From Azadirachta indica (lineage: Eukaryota > Streptophyta > Magnoliopsida > Sapindales > Meliaceae), in NCBI GenBank assembly GCA_022749755.1, contig CM040450.1, forward strand, positions 5,012,913-5,076,912: a stretch of 64,000 nt of DNA, written 5' to 3'. Below are positions 34,901 to 47,957 of the stretch, one piece after another. Numbering within the stretch: position 1 is the first letter of the stretch; each line of letters opens with the position of its first letter. A program made the position numbers and the translations under genes. Under the pieces are notes generated by a model. That model worked only from the letters and a program-made list of their open reading frames with translations, had not been told where the DNA came from and made no database searches.

Positions 34901-35929
34901 TGCCTCCCCCATAACCCTAATTCCCTTATTGCTTACAAATCTGACCTCTTTCCTACTTCATTTATTTAATATAATTCCATGTCTAATTAGATTGTTGCTT
35001 AATATTGGTTAGGGTTTATTTTGCACTGGCTTGCACACTTGCATTTATGCGTAGCTCCTTGCTTGAATTCGTCTCACTAATTTATTTTGTTATTATTTTT
35101 TTTTTAAATTAAATTATTGGTACCAAATTTTATGTTTCTTACTTGACATGATCTTTTGGATATGTGAACGTGATAGTAATAGCTTATTGTTTATGTTCTC
35201 CATTATCTCCCAGTCCATATAGATACAACTCAAAAGTTATTTCAGTGTGGTTTGTCCAATCTCTAATATTTCTTGATGCGAAGAAAATACTTGGGGATCA
35301 AAACAAGCTGGGTATTTTGAAATAACTTTCCAAACTAGATGTATTAATTGACATTACAACTAGTCGAGAAGATGAACAAAATTAACTGTTCTTTGTCACA
35401 AGAAGTAGAAATTCAATGATGAAATTTAAGAAAATAAGCTTAACAAAGGTTTTAATGAGGCATGTCAACGATTGTTCTCCCCTTGTTTCAGTTCAATATT
35501 TTGGCCTTTTTGCACTAAAAGGATAGAGCTTGATTTATTGATACATACATTAGACAGAGACTCAAGTTTGGGGCTAGAAAGTACAATTTGAAGTGTTTGT
35601 GAGTGGTATACATGCTATTTGTCCTTTTAGTTTGTCTTGGGTCTTGACCTATCTTTGTTGAATCCAAATCCAAATTAATATGGCTTTCTCACATAGATTA
35701 TTTACTAATATGTAGCTTTTAATATCTTTCTCTCCTCATTGTACAATGTCGGAGACTGTTTTTGCAGTTACAATATGTTGAGAAGTATTATTGAATTGTT
35801 TTGCCACCTATCAGATTTCTAATTAAATTTCTTGGTCAGTTGGCTGTTAAAACATGTTATAACCAGTCATGCAGTGAAACATTTTTGTAAGGCATTTTTT
35901 ATTCTTATAAAGCCTTTGATTTATTGCAG

Positions 35930-36571
35930 ATGAGCTCTTTTGTGGCTGGGAAGTACAGGCCGCTGGCATTCATCTTCTATGGAAGCTTATCTCATTTACA
36001 GGTTAATCAATAATAATGAGACGATTTGAACACAATGTTGAATCTTTTTCTAGACATTATTTTCCCTTTACCTTTCTTTTCCAGCTTCCATAAGCAGTTG
36101 CTTCATTGTTATTTTATAGCTTGTGGATTGGACTTGCAATGATAAATCAACTGTTATCTGTTTGATGAATTTATGAGTATACTTGGGGTTTGACTCGTTT
36201 GGTTTGATTAGATCTCTACTTTATAGATTGAGCATTTCTGCATTGTTCATACAATTAGCTTGGAATTTCAGCAGTTTGTAAAGCTGAAATAAGTGTTAAT
36301 TTTTTCTCAGTTTTAGATGTGCTACTTGATTAATTTCAGTGTTTGTTACTGACTGGTGACGGTGATTAACATTTTGTATTTCTTGCCCATTTGATAACAG
36401 TCAATGACCACAAATGCATTATCAGTTTTTATCTACGGACGTTTATTCTATCCTTGTGGTTGTGCTGATAGACAATTGTTGCATGGAGATTGGTTATATG
36501 GTGATCGCAAATTTGCAAAGAGAATGACTTCATTTTTCAACCCATTTGAAACTGATTCAAGAAATTTCTAG
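35930..36571 (+). other. Likely 3' UTR exons of the ATP synthase subunit gene, with an in-phase open frame
   Basis: Exon 35930-36001 ends CAG|GTTAAT and can join 36401 after a CAG acceptor. Across this junction a frame starting at ATG 35930-35932 stays open for 80 residues to TAG 36569-36571; it begins MSSFVAGKYRPLAFIFYGSL and ends FFNPFETDSRNF. Its ATG overlaps the upstream TGA stop as ATGA. I recognise no family. It is most simply 3' UTR, but the long open frame in AT-rich DNA deserves note. Splicing is inferred from sequence only. Confidence 0.35.
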
Positions 36572-37279
36572 CTCTGAGTTAGGGCATCCATAATTGCTCG
36601 TTCAATTATATTCGACTGATTAGCTAGTAAATCTTTCAGGATGATAGTACCGGTATGTTTTGATACTTACAGAAAGACATGAAAGCAGAATTTCACATCT
36701 GCACCTGAATCTGATTTGAATACATACCAGTAATGAACAGAGCAACAATTCAGAAAGTACAACTGAAGCTAGTGATTTTAAAATAAATCCTAAATAAAAT
36801 ACAGGACCTACTTTTGGCTGTCCTATACGTCCAGCTTTTGGGATATAGCTAATTCGCTGTATCATTCACCCGTCCGTTGCCTTTTTCATATCTTGAAATG
36901 CAATAACCAACACCAAAGCTTCCTTAAGCCCGCTGCTTTCGCTTTTTCCTTTTTGGTTGCTCTGATTTAGTCTCTGGGGGCAGAGTGAAAAAAACTATTA
37001 CCAGTTATATATATACTCACTTGGATAACACAACACAATTTACCTCAATCAATGAGTGGTGAAGGTAGAGAAACAATGAAAAGACATTATTGTAATTTGC
37101 AAGCAGAGAATTATGTTTCAATGACAAATGGCTTCTCTGAGCTGAATCTCAGAATATTATCCATGCAGGAAGCGGCACCATATATGATGGAACACCATGG
37201 ATTGAGGATAGTAACTTCAAGATATGCAACATTTGCTAGGAGATTAAAGATATTGTTTATAACTGTCGCACCACAACAG

Positions 37280-40200
37280 CTAAAGTTTTTGGTAAACAAT
37301 AATACTTTCCAGCAAATACTTCCGTTCTACAACCGCCATCGATATTTCAGAATTTTCAACAAATTCAAAATGTCTGTTAAACTTAAATGAAGACAAACCT
37401 TTTGATGGTTTCAAAATTTCTAATCCTTCCTGAATTCCAGTGATTTTACGATCCTGGAAAAAAGAAAAAGTCATTGCATACTCATCCTTACAAAAGCAAA
37501 ACAAAAACAGTAAAAAAAAAAAATAAAGAAAGAAAGAAAATGGAAGTCTTCTACATGTGAGGCATGAAAGTCCTAATAATTGGTAAGCAGTAAGGTTTAA
37601 AAGAAATGGATTTTAGAGGATATAGCTTGTTATTGAGAGATGATCAAGAGTGCAAAAAATAAGGTAAGTATTAAATGAAGGAAATGCTCATATTTACAAT
37701 GACAAGTGCAACATGGATATCCTTTGAAGTAGATTTAAGATATGTTTGAGATTGAGCTGTTATAACTTCATAGCCATAGTAATTATGGAATAGAACAAGA
37801 TGTCAAAAAATTAGTAGAAAAAATAGGTGTTTATCAAACACATTGTCAACTTTTGCTTTCAAAATTAAATGGAAGTAGCACTATCAAACATACCCTTAAA
37901 CTCTTATTAATTCTGCCATTAATGCTTAGTTTCTTAATCTTTAGACAACAGTTATGCAAGAATAGAGGAAAGAGATGTCTGGTAACAGTACAAATACCAT
38001 AGAAAAGTGTCAACTTATCAACATCCGTTTCAAAAATTCATAAAACAATTAATTCACTCAAGAAGTTTGCTAGAGATTTGTTGTTGAATATAGCTTTTAA
38101 TCAACTGAATTTTGGTAGAAAGAACGCCAACAACCTCGATGGAAATCTAATAGCTACTAGAAGGTGTATATTACATGCATGTATGTGCAAGCGTTTTCAT
38201 TGCAACATTGCATATTGTTTTGATATATGGACATAAATGTTCATCTTACATCCACCTAGATTGACTCATTTTATATTAACCAGTCTCAAAATTGTCTATT
38301 GTGAAAGTAAAGCCAAGAAACTTTCCTCCAATATTATCATCGTGCTGAACAAGGAAATAATTAAGACAAGCAACAGTAATACGCTAGAAGGATATCACAA
38401 ACCGCATCATAGACTGCAATTTGATTCCTCCAGAAATCAAGAGAAGGTACAAGCAGTCTCCCTGAAACATTTGCAAATCAGTTAAAATAGTTGAGCAAGG
38501 TGACAATGATATTTAACATATGTAGGAATATCCCAAAATCCCATAACAGTGATTGCTATCACTGTTTCCCAATAAATATTGCAGAAAATCAGTACTTTAG
38601 AAAATCTAAATAACATAAAACAAATAAGCCATCCAAGAAATAAGATTACAACCAAACAAACAATATTCAGGAAAGTTTCACACTCTGATGCAAAGTGTTA
38701 TGCTTAGACATGGATGGAAGATGTTTGACCCAATATACTCCAAACTTATGTTTTTGACAGAAAATTACTTCAAACATATCATTGTACCTTAGATTTTATA
38801 TGAATAGAGAGGAAAATTGAGTGCAAGATATTATCAGACTTAGGATTACAAATTACCTGATCTGGATCGTTTGAGACTCAAAGATTCTGGAGAGACAACA
38901 GAAGATTTTTCCTTTGTTTTAGGAGTAAGAGGACTTGCCTAGGTAGACAGAAAATATTTTCAAAAAGAAAAAGAAAAGAGAATCAGTAAACAAATACAAA
39001 TACAAAATTGAACAAGTTATAAAATAATATGATGTGAGAAACAGTGCCATATGTACACTGGCATAGCCAAAAGAAAGCAACAAGAAGAATAGATTTTGAA
39101 TCTAAATGAAAAAATGAGCACCCAAGTTAACAAAATGCATAGAGGCTTATAATCTGTGCAGGTGTCTACCAAAATAAACAAGGCAACAAAACAATACTGC
39201 CCAGGTGTCTACAATTTGCCATTGACACATAATAAACTAAAACCTAACAACAATGGAAATGAAAGAAATTAATCCTGATTCTTTAAGTCATTATACAGCT
39301 CTTTAGGGTGGGTAAGGACAGAAAACACTGCTACTTTCATAAATGATAAACAACTTACATGTGCATCAAAATTAATTTTCCTCCGAGCCTTCTCCCTTGG
39401 TGAGCGCACCTTTGCATTTCTTTCTCTTTTACTGACTGTAGTTTTTGAGTTGCAAGTATGATTCGTACTATCAAGCCCACTGGGACACTTAGCTAAGTTA
39501 TTCTTGTTCTGCCTTGATGCCCTAGCTTGGGAATTTCTTTTATGACCTTGTCCTTGTTTTGAGTTGACTTTTACTGAAGTAATATGACTTGGCTCTTGAG
39601 GTTCAGCACGATTATCATTTCTCACAGTATCACTTGCCTCATCAGGGAGCACTGACACAAAACCACTCTCTCTTCCTTTTGCTTTCAATCCACAGACAGT
39701 TGATACTGTTGTGTTCTCCTTGCCTTCAAAATTTTCCAGCAATCTTCTAAAAATTCTGCCCATCAATTGGCTTTCTCTTACTTCTATTTTATCCATCTTC
39801 TGTCCACAGTGAATGGCTGTGTGTGATGAACACCTCTTCAAATTATCTTCCGGTGAAAAGGCCTCCGACATCAAATTTTTCCCACTACGCTTAGCAGAAT
39901 CACTAAAGCCAGAATGTCTTTTCTGATTGCTGTTGAGACTCCTGAAAAAATTGCTACTTTTACTTCCAGAATTGCTCCCAGTAGCATTTACTGCATTTGT
40001 ATCCACTGGTAATGGCGTGATGGTATTCACATTTACAGGTGAGTGCAAAGAAGAAACAAAGAGGGTATGGTTATCACAATTTTCCATACATTCCGGAACA
40101 TTTGGTTCCCTAACAACAGATGTGAACAAAGATTTTTTGTGTGTCACTGTAACGCTAACATTCAGCAAATCTGAACCTTCAACCCCTGGTGGTTCTTCAC

Positions 40201-43200
40201 CAATACATCTTACAATAGCATCAGTTGCTTGTGGCACAAAAGCAATGGGGCTATTTTTATTTTCATAATTTAAAGCATACTTACTTTTATCATTCTCTTT
40301 CAGCTTCTGTGAAGTCTTTGACCCACTAGAGGTAATTCTCAATGCTACATCTGAACTTTCCAAGGACACAGCTGCCTCCAAGTTGCATGGATTATCATTG
40401 TCTGCATGAGACCCTGCAGGTACTGGAGATTCTACTGGTGAAACATTCCTCATGCTAACATTCCCTGCGTTGCCTTTTGTCCAGCTTTTTGCATTGGCCA
40501 TCCTCTCAGCAGATCCTGTCATAAAATCATACCTTGAAGGTTCTGCTGGCACTTCTAAGTCATCCTCCAGTGAACTAAAATGATTTATATCACAACTCAG
40601 TAATGATGGAAGATTCTTAGAGGCATGATTCTTTGTACTACAGATGTCATTATGGTCAGCAGCATGGCCAGGCGAGTAAGAAGAGTTGTTTATATTCAGA
40701 CCCATATTTGGAACATTTGTCTTTCTCTCTCTAGAGTTTATTTTCAATGCTCCTTCTGAATTTCCCACAGACACAGCCGGATTTAAGTTGGATTTATTAG
40801 CATTGTCCACATCAGAGCCTTTACGTATTAGAGATTCTCCTGATGTGGCATTCGTCATGGTATTGTCTTTGGAACTTGCTCTCTCTTTGGATTTTGATTT
40901 TGTTGCTGACCCTGTGTTCCCTTTTGTCCTGCTTTTTGCATTGGCCATCCTCTCAGAAGTTCCTGTCATATGATAGCTTGAAGGTACTGCTGGCACTGCT
41001 AAGTTATCCTCCTGTGAACTAACGTTGTTTATATCACAACTTATTGAGGGTGGAAGATTCTTCGAGACATGATTCCCTGTATTACCAATGTCATAGTGGT
41101 CAGCAGCATGGCTGGGAGAGTCAGACAATTTGTTTATTCTCAATGCTACTTCTGAATTTCCCAAGGAGAGATCAGGATCTAAGTTGAATGGATTAGCATT
41201 GTCCACATCAGAAACTTTAGGTATTGGAGATTCTTCTGATGCAGCATCCCTCTTGTTAATGTCTTTGTAACTTGCTCTCTCTTTGGTTTTTGATTTTGTC
41301 AGTATGGTCCCATTTGTCCTGCTTTTTGAATTGGCCATCCTCTCAGAAGATCCAGTCATATGATTGTTTGAAGGTACTGCTGGCACTGCTAAGTTATCCT
41401 CCTGTGACCTAACGTTGTCTATATCACAATCCATTGATTGTGGAAGATGTTTTGAGACATGATTCTTTGCATTACCAATGTCATAGTTGTCCGCAACAAG
41501 GCAGGGTGAATCAGAACTTTTGGAGACATTAGTAGAGGTATTCTCAGACACATATTCAGAACATTTGTCTATATCTCCAGCATTATGCTTACTCTTGCCA
41601 TTTACCTCATTGTGATACCTTGGAATTGCATTTGAAATAGAGTTTGCCACACCAGCATCAGCTGCAACTTTGCAGCACATGGATAAGGAGCCAAAATTAG
41701 AAAAAAGTATGAGTGGTTGCACAGAATGATCAAGTATGAAAAAAGAAAATTCAGATTTATGCAAATAATATCCAATTAAATGTGCAGTTCATAAATTACG
41801 AGCATACATTCCGGATCTGCAGCTGTCTTGTTATAATCATGGAACAAACCAGTTCCAGTTATAAACTCTTTTCCGAAGCACTTTTCCGCATATGCTTCCC
41901 AATGAGGAGGAAACCCAAACGTGAAGTGACTAAAAACCTGTATGGATAAAAAAGAAATCACTATAATAGATGCTATATAAAACTCTCACTAACATGAATG
42001 TTGATCTGGGCGCAAAGAACACCATGTGCAGTCGTATACTGGGTCCACATGCATCTAATAATGACTATACAAACATGGGCTATGGCATCCAACACCAAAC
42101 TATTGGATAATCATATCACAAGGGAAAATGAGTAAACAAAGAAATTAAACATAAAAGCCTGGAATTAGTGGCAGAAAGCAAATTAGAGTTAAAAAAATCT
42201 TCACACTCAGAAATCTATAAAAATATAGGTAAATTCCATTTACTGGCATACACAGCCAATTCTCTATTACTAAATTAGTATTGGACTTCTAGTTGATAAA
42301 TCAAAAGAAAACATTACAAGGTTGCATCCTGAAACCAGGACTTCCTTAATGCCCTTTACAAATCCCATATACCAAAATCATATCATTGATCCATAAAAAG
42401 AAGATTAATGCCCTGATGTATAAAATCATTTTTATGGTATATTTTGACAAATATAAATAATGTGTCAAATACAAAAGAAAACAGAAAGAGAAACATACCT
42501 CAGATGGAAACCCATTTTCCATTGTGCGTGACTTGTTTATAAAGCCTTTAATAACGACATAGATTCCATCTGCTGTTTCAAGAGTGAAAACATCATATCT
42601 TTTAACAATAGGTGCAGAAGTAAATACACGCATTGCTTGTTGCCTGCAACAAAATGGTGAATGAAGTATTGCTTAGGTGAAATGTAGTAGAATAACAGTG
42701 AATACTATTTGGTTATTGAGAAAATGGAAATATAAAATTATAACATACCATTGACATTAGTTTTCCTACTTAAATTGTTTAACTTAGAACTTAATAGACC
42801 CTATAAACTTAAGCTTTTTAATTAAATAATAACTTTATCATGATAAATAGTCAAGTTTGAATTTATGATTTTGGGTCCAAGCAGCAAAGTGGTTGTGCAT
42901 ATGGATCCAAAGGATAAGCTTGTGTATAAATCCAATTTTGCACATGAAGGGGTGTTTCATTACTGGAGTTTTACCTATAAGCTTAACCTGTTAGGTTGTG
43001 GTAACTTTTAACAGTTATGTAGCAATTTTTTGCTCTCTTTTTCATCTGTTGAAGAACCAAGTTCAAAACAGTGATTGTCTTTTTAAAAAATGCACCACAT
43101 AACCCACGTTTCCCTCTCTTCCAGGCAATAATTCACTAGCAAAAAATATTCGTCTAAATAAGAATCCGCAGATGATGTGCATAAATAAAAACAAATTAGG

Positions 43201-43582
43201 AAGACCAAGAATCAGAAACCGAAAGGAAACTAGAAATAAAATAAAATAAAACCCTAACGGAGTAAATAACTTTACTCTCTAGATGTGTATCCAGCAACAG
43301 CAAGCCTCTTCCCTTCATAGTCCTTCTCGGCTTTAACCAACCACCAATCGTACAGGCATATCTATTGAAAACGAAAACGAGTTAGCAAAAGCCTAAGCAC
43401 ACAGCGAAGAGTATTTTGACTGTAGGAGAAGAGAGAAAAAACTTAACTGTTCTTTGGAAACAAGATGATGCTGATGATGGGACGCCGTCGTCGCCATTGC
43501 TGCTGATGTTGTTACAAATTCGATTGGAGGCAGGTGTAGAGAGTATGGGGTATAAAAGTTGGTTCAGAAGAGAAGAATTCAT
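37280..43582 (-). CDS. KNL2: Kinetochore protein KNL2 (SANTA domain, CENPC-k motif)
   Basis: Centromere licensing protein that helps deposit CENH3 at plant centromeres. Eight exons: 43448-43582, 43276-43361, 42499-42643, 41808-41937, 39359-41667, 38857-38938, 38403-38461 and 37280-37453, together about 1039 residues. The SANTA domain (about residues 42-165) runs through exons 1-4: FQRTICLYDWWL, GKRLAVAGYTS, FTSAPIVKRYDVFTLETADG and FSHFTFGFPPHWEAYAE. Exon 5 is a long polar, probably disordered linker with three diverged ~130-150-residue repeats. Exons 6-7 encode the CENPC-k motif at about 958-976, KRSRSGRLLVPSLDFWRNQ, expected to bind centromeric nucleosomes. The start is chosen because only that frame reaches a phase-0 donor (ACA|GTTAAG) for the SANTA exon; another ATG gives a frame clash. 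The exon-5 acceptor could be 41667 or 41661. The linker makes it longer than Arabidopsis KNL2 (about 600). Confidence 0.9.
40331..41518 (-). repeat. Three-copy internal repeat in the KNL2 linker
   Basis: Copies lie at about 41518-41129, 41128-40685 and 40684-40331 (130, 148 and ~118 residues). Each opens with S.SP...AD..DI and continues (H)(V/A)SK.LP, then QEDNLAVPA, MTG..ERMAN(S/A)KS, a KSK.KERAS block (lost in copy 3), ESP...SDVDNAN and a final ALRI. The second copy carries an extra ~18-residue tail. Confidence 0.85.
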
Positions 43583-44107
43583 TAGTTCAGGCTTTAATCA
43601 ATTATTACTCATATTGTAAATTAACAAAAATTCTAGGGCTTTTATATCTTTAGAAGGGAAGCGGGAAAATCAAGTTCGACTCTTGTGTTCAGGGCACACG
43701 TACGCTGAACACGTGCACACAAACACGACACTGTGACTTTTGTTACTTTAATTTTAGTGTCTGATAATTAAAATATTCGTCAATCCAATTAACTAAATTC
43801 AACTCTAAAAATTTAAATATAATGTAATTCATCAAAATTAAGATATAATGTAATTCATCAAAATTAAGTAAAAGAAGAATAATGTAGATTTTAAGGAAGC
43901 CTAGCATCTAAGTAAATTGCACTCCACGACTGTGTAAGTCGTGTTTGTTCTTTTTATTCGTCAACGAGAGTATCTCTCTTGTACATTTCATAATGCAAAT
44001 GCCCTGGTAAAGGAGATTGCAAACCATCACGGTAACAATAGCAGATTCACCGGGACAATTTAACTCAACCCACCACGCAGCAGCTGGAGTTGGCTATAGA
44101 AAAGGAA
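43583..44107. other. Short spacer between KNL2 and 5-oxoprolinase
   Basis: Contains KNL2 5' UTR and promoter at its left and the 3' UTR of the minus-strand 5-oxoprolinase at its right. A phrase 'aaaattaag(a/t)(t/a)ataatgtaattcatc' is repeated in tandem near 43815-43865. Nothing else recognised. Confidence 0.55.
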
Positions 44108-47100
44108 TTAAAGAGGAGAACCCCATCCACCACCGCCAGGAGTCAGAATCTGGAGAATTTCCCCGGCTTCTACCTCAACTGTGTTCTTGCCACCAAGAGA
44201 AACTCTCCGTTCGTCTTTTGTAATCAGATAGTTAGCTCCGCGAGCTCCATTATTTCCTCCTTTCAATCCTCTTGGTGCATGAACTCGCCTCTCCGAAAGA
44301 ATGCTTACCACAACTGGGCACCTGAACTCTATCTCCCTCACAAGCCCGTCACCACCTCTATGAAGTCCAGCACCTCCACTGTTCTCTCTAAGTCCAAATT
44401 TATGCAAGAGAACTGGATACCTCTGCTCGAATATCTCTGGATCAGTCATACGAGTGTTGGTCATATGACATTGAACTCCACTTGTACCATCCCAGGTAGG
44501 GCCGGCTCCACTTCCACCTCCGATTGTTTCATAATAACCAAAAGTATTATCTCCAAATGTGAGATTATTCATACAACCCTGAGAACAAGCACAAGCTTGA
44601 AATGCAGTAAGTACGACATCAGTAATTCTCTGAGAGGTAAGAACGTTACCTCCCACTACAGCAGCCTTATCACCTGGGGAGAGAAATGAGCCTGGAGGGA
44701 TATGGATTTTAACTGGAGCCAGACAACCCTGATTGAGAGGAATATCAACATCTACTAAAGAGCGAAGGCAGTATATGACTGCCGCAGCTGTTACTGCTTC
44801 TGGTGCATTCCAATTCCCATAAACTTCCGGGCTGGTTCCACTAAAATCAAAAGATGCTTCCCCTTTATCAGAGTCAATTGTCAGTTTCAAATGAATAATT
44901 GATCCATCATCCATATAGTCCTCTTCTTCTATGGTTACAGAATCTCTCTCTCCATCCTTAGCAGACTGAGATGATACTCTAGCGGCAACTGACTTCAGCA
45001 TCTCTCTCACAGCTCCTTCTGCATTAAGCTGCACATAGGTCATGTATGCTTGAACTGTCTTTAGACTATACTGCTCAATAAGCTCTTTAATGAGGGAAAT
45101 TCCTCTCTGGTTAGCAGCTATTTGTGCACGAAGATCTGATAAATTATCTTGGAGCCGGCGAGTCCCTGGAATTTTGTGACCCGACTCTGAACAAGGGAAT
45201 TGAAGAAGTTCGGTAATCCCTTCTTCCTGAAAAATCCCTTTCTCCACAAGCTTAAATGCTTTGATGGCAGCTCCTTCTTCCCATATGTACTTTGAAAAGG
45301 GAGGCATACTTCCGGGAGTGATACCCCCAATCTCTGCATGATGCCCTCTACTTGCCACAAAAAATACTAGTTCACCATTATCAAAAATAGGTGTAATAAC
45401 AGTTATATCAGGAAGGTGGCTACCTCCAGCACAAGGATGATTGACAACCAAAACATCACCTTCATTCAAATTATCCCCCCAGTACTTTAGCTGCCAACGG
45501 ACTGTAGTAGACATAGCTCCCAAATGAACTGGGACATGGGGAGCATTAGCAACCAGTCCACCATCAGGACCAAAGAGAGCACATGAGAAATCCAGCCGTT
45601 CTTTGATGTTAGTTGATATGGAAGTTCTTTGCAATGTTCGTCCCATCTGCTCCGCAATACCCATAAACCTATGATTAAAGATTGAGAGCTGAACGACATC
45701 TGCAACGTCTTCTGCTACATTTATGGTGCTCAAAGTTGACTCAATTTCAATTTTGATGTTGCCATATTTGGTTATAATGGCTTTGCATTTGGGTTCCACT
45801 ATCACAGTACTATTCCCATTCATGATGATTGCAGGACCTAGGAGGATGTGTCCATACCCCAGAGTCTCAAGCTTGTATAGAGCAGTATCATGCCACCCAT
45901 TTCCAAAGTAAACCTTGTAGTAGCCTTCAACTTTAGGAGTGCCGGAAGCAGTTTTAACTGCCAGTGGCTTCAATATATTCGTAACTCCAATACCACGAAC
46001 TCTAACATCACATATAAGGATATTCCTATTCTGTAGTTTAAATCCATACTCCTGCTGGAATAGCTTCACAAATTCCACGGCATAGTCAGATCCAGAAGCA
46101 TCTTCAGTTCTTTGTTTTTTTACCATGATGGCAGTATCAGTACCTTCATACCTCAGGTTTAAATACGTGTCTGCAGTAATGTTTTCCTCTCTGAATCCTT
46201 GCACCTGTAGCTTCTGTTTTACCTGCTTCAATAACATGTCTTCTCTACGAGAGGCCTCCAAAACAGATTCTGAACCATATACAGCAGCGTATGGTTCCTG
46301 TGCCTCTTCAATGACATCTGCCAATCCCATCCCGTATGCACTTAGGATTCCACAGAACCTGTGAATAAGCACTTCTCTCATACCCAATGACCTAGCAATG
46401 GCACAAGCATGTTGTGGTCCAGCCCCTCCAAAGCAAGCAAGAGCATGGTTCCTTGTTTCATGGCCCTTCATTTCAGTTAACTGCCTTATCGGACGGCACA
46501 TAGTCTCATTGGCAACATTGACAAATCCTAGTGCAACCTCTTCTACCGTCATATCCTTTGCAGATGGATCCTGGCTCTTTCTGTAGGAATTAATCTCCCC
46601 TGCAAGCTTCTCAAACTTTTCTCTGGTTGCACTGATATCTAAAGGCTGGTCTTCATTGGGACCAAAGATGGATGGAAAGTAATCAGGAATAACAAAACCC
46701 AGAATCAAGTTTGCATCTGTAACAGCCAAATCCCCTCCTTTCCTGTAACACACAGGACCTGGATGTGCACCAACTGATTCTGGTCCCACACGGAAAGCCC
46801 CAAATTGGAACTTCAACTTTGATCCCCCGCCAGCAGCAACAGTGTTTATGTCAAGTTGAGGTGCTTGTATTATGGCACCAGAAATCTGGGTTTCTAGGAC
46901 TTGTTCATAGCTTCCAGCATAACGACTTACATCTGTAGATGTACCACCCATGTCAAAGCCAATGAGGGGCTTCTCTGTTTCAAGTCCAAAAAGAGTCTGT
47001 GAGTAACCAACAACTCCACCAGCAGGACCAGATAATACTGCTTTATGCCCTGAAAATCTACTTTCTGGTGCAAGTCCTCCATCTGATTGCATGAAGAGTA

Positions 47101-47914
47101 CATTTACCTTTCCAAGCCCTTCGTCAAATTTGGATATGAACCCTGATAAGTACTCCTTAATGACAGGGGTCAGATAGGCATCCACACTGGCCGTTAGACC
47201 ACGAGGAACAGCACGAACCATGGGAGTCAAAGCAGCAGATAAGGACACATGTCTGAAGCCCAACCTAAGAGCTAACTTCTCCACAGCCATTTCATGCTGT
47301 GGGTAGGTATAGGAATGCATCAACACTACAGCCAAACAGCTAATCCCTTTCTCCAACAAGCCTTTCAGTAAAGGCTCCAGAGTTTTTTCGTTGAATGGCT
47401 TCACCACCCTTACTAGCTCGCCTGATACTCCTTGAACTAAAGATTTAGAGGGATCTTGATCTTCTTTCTCCTTTTCAAGGACAAGCTCAACTCTCTCATC
47501 AACCTCTATAACTTCCTCGTAAAGATTTGATGGTTTTGATACAGTAAGATCAAATATATGGGGGCGAGCCTGGTTACCAATTTGCAGCAAATCCTTAAAG
47601 CCTTGCGTCACACACAGAGCAATCCTTTCTCCTTTCCTCTCTAAAAGTGCATTTGTTGCCACAGTTGTACCCATTCTTATCCATTCTATCTTATTGGTGG
47701 GGATTTTTGAAGTTTGGGGAATCTTCTCCCCCGTACATTCTTCAAGAATCCTCCGAATTCCCTCAACCGGTGCATCATCATAGTTCGCTGGGTCAACAGA
47801 CAAAAGCTTCAATACTTGACCTTCAGGCTGACCCGGAATCTCAGCATAGACATCAGTGAAGGTACCGCCTCTATCAATACAAAACCTCAGCTTCTCTTCA
47901 CTGATGCTCCCCAT
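44108..47914 (-). CDS. OXP1: 5-oxoprolinase (ATP-hydrolysing)
   Basis: Cytosolic enzyme that opens 5-oxoproline to glutamate using ATP, recycling glutathione breakdown products. One uninterrupted coding exon of 1268 residues, matching Arabidopsis OXP1 (1266). The N-terminal hydantoinase-A half holds [31 protein letters not shown], the phosphate-binding [14 protein letters not shown] and [20 protein letters not shown]. The hydantoinase-B half starts near residue 745 with [13 protein letters not shown] and contains [18 protein letters not shown] and the Gly-rich end [12 protein letters not shown]. Start chosen at [11 protein letters not shown] (47914), the family's start; two more in-frame ATGs lie just upstream (47932, 47929) and are less likely. 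A 5'-UTR intron is probable, from a GAC|GTAAGC donor at 48609 to an acceptor at 47959. No damage seen. Confidence 0.97.
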   Translation of the reverse strand: MGSISEEKLRFCIDRGGTFTDVYAEIPGQPEGQVLKLLSVDPANYDDAPVEGIRRILEECTGEKIPQTSKIPTNKIEWIRMGTTVATNALLERKGERIALCVTQGFKDLLQIGNQARPHIFDLTVSKPSNLYEEVIEVDERVELVLEKEKEDQDPSKSLVQGVSGELVRVVKPFNEKTLEPLLKGLLEKGISCLAVVLMHSYTYPQHEMAVEKLALRLGFRHVSLSAALTPMVRAVPRGLTASVDAYLTPVIKEYLSGFISKFDEGLGKVNVLFMQSDGGLAPESRFSGHKAVLSGPAGGVVGYSQTLFGLETEKPLIGFDMGGTSTDVSRYAGSYEQVLETQISGAIIQAPQLDINTVAAGGGSKLKFQFGAFRVGPESVGAHPGPVCYRKGGDLAVTDANLILGFVIPDYFPSIFGPNEDQPLDISATREKFEKLAGEINSYRKSQDPSAKDMTVEEVALGFVNVANETMCRPIRQLTEMKGHETRNHALACFGGAGPQHACAIARSLGMREVLIHRFCGILSAYGMGLADVIEEAQEPYAAVYGSESVLEASRREDMLLKQVKQKLQVQGFREENITADTYLNLRYEGTDTAIMVKKQRTEDASGSDYAVEFVKLFQQEYGFKLQNRNILICDVRVRGIGVTNILKPLAVKTASGTPKVEGYYKVYFGNGWHDTALYKLETLGYGHILLGPAIIMNGNSTVIVEPKCKAIITKYGNIKIEIESTLSTINVAEDVADVVQLSIFNHRFMGIAEQMGRTLQRTSISTNIKERLDFSCALFGPDGGLVANAPHVPVHLGAMSTTVRWQLKYWGDNLNEGDVLVVNHPCAGGSHLPDITVITPIFDNGELVFFVASRGHHAEIGGITPGSMPPFSKYIWEEGAAIKAFKLVEKGIFQEEGITELLQFPCSESGHKIPGTRRLQDNLSDLRAQIAANQRGISLIKELIEQYSLKTVQAYMTYVQLNAEGAVREMLKSVAARVSSQSAKDGERDSVTIEEEDYMDDGSIIHLKLTIDSDKGEASFDFSGTSPEVYGNWNAPEAVTAAAVIYCLRSLVDVDIPLNQGCLAPVKIHIPPGSFLSPGDKAAVVGGNVLTSQRITDVVLTAFQACACSQGCMNNLTFGDNTFGYYETIGGGSGAGPTWDGTSGVQCHMTNTRMTDPEIFEQRYPVLLHKFGLRENSGGAGLHRGGDGLVREIEFRCPVVVSILSERRVHAPRGLKGGNNGARGANYLITKDERRVSLGGKNTVEVEAGEILQILTPGGGGWGSPL

Positions 47915-47957
47915 TTTATTGTCGAACATCAAAATTCAGACAATCAATATTTGCAAA

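Noticed and set aside
39927..40268. 113-codon + strand frame
   Set aside because: Antisense shadow of the KNL2 linker exon; low-complexity Leu/Phe composition.
43441..43500. Alternative KNL2 start (MATTASHHQHH...)
   Set aside because: That frame has no phase-0 donor with a usable consensus before the SANTA exon, while the frame from 43582 reaches ACA|GTTAAG and gives the family-like FQRT-ICLYDWW junction.
44090..44689. 199-codon frame on the + strand
   Set aside because: Lies fully antisense to the conserved 5-oxoprolinase exon; it is open because of the codon structure of the real gene.
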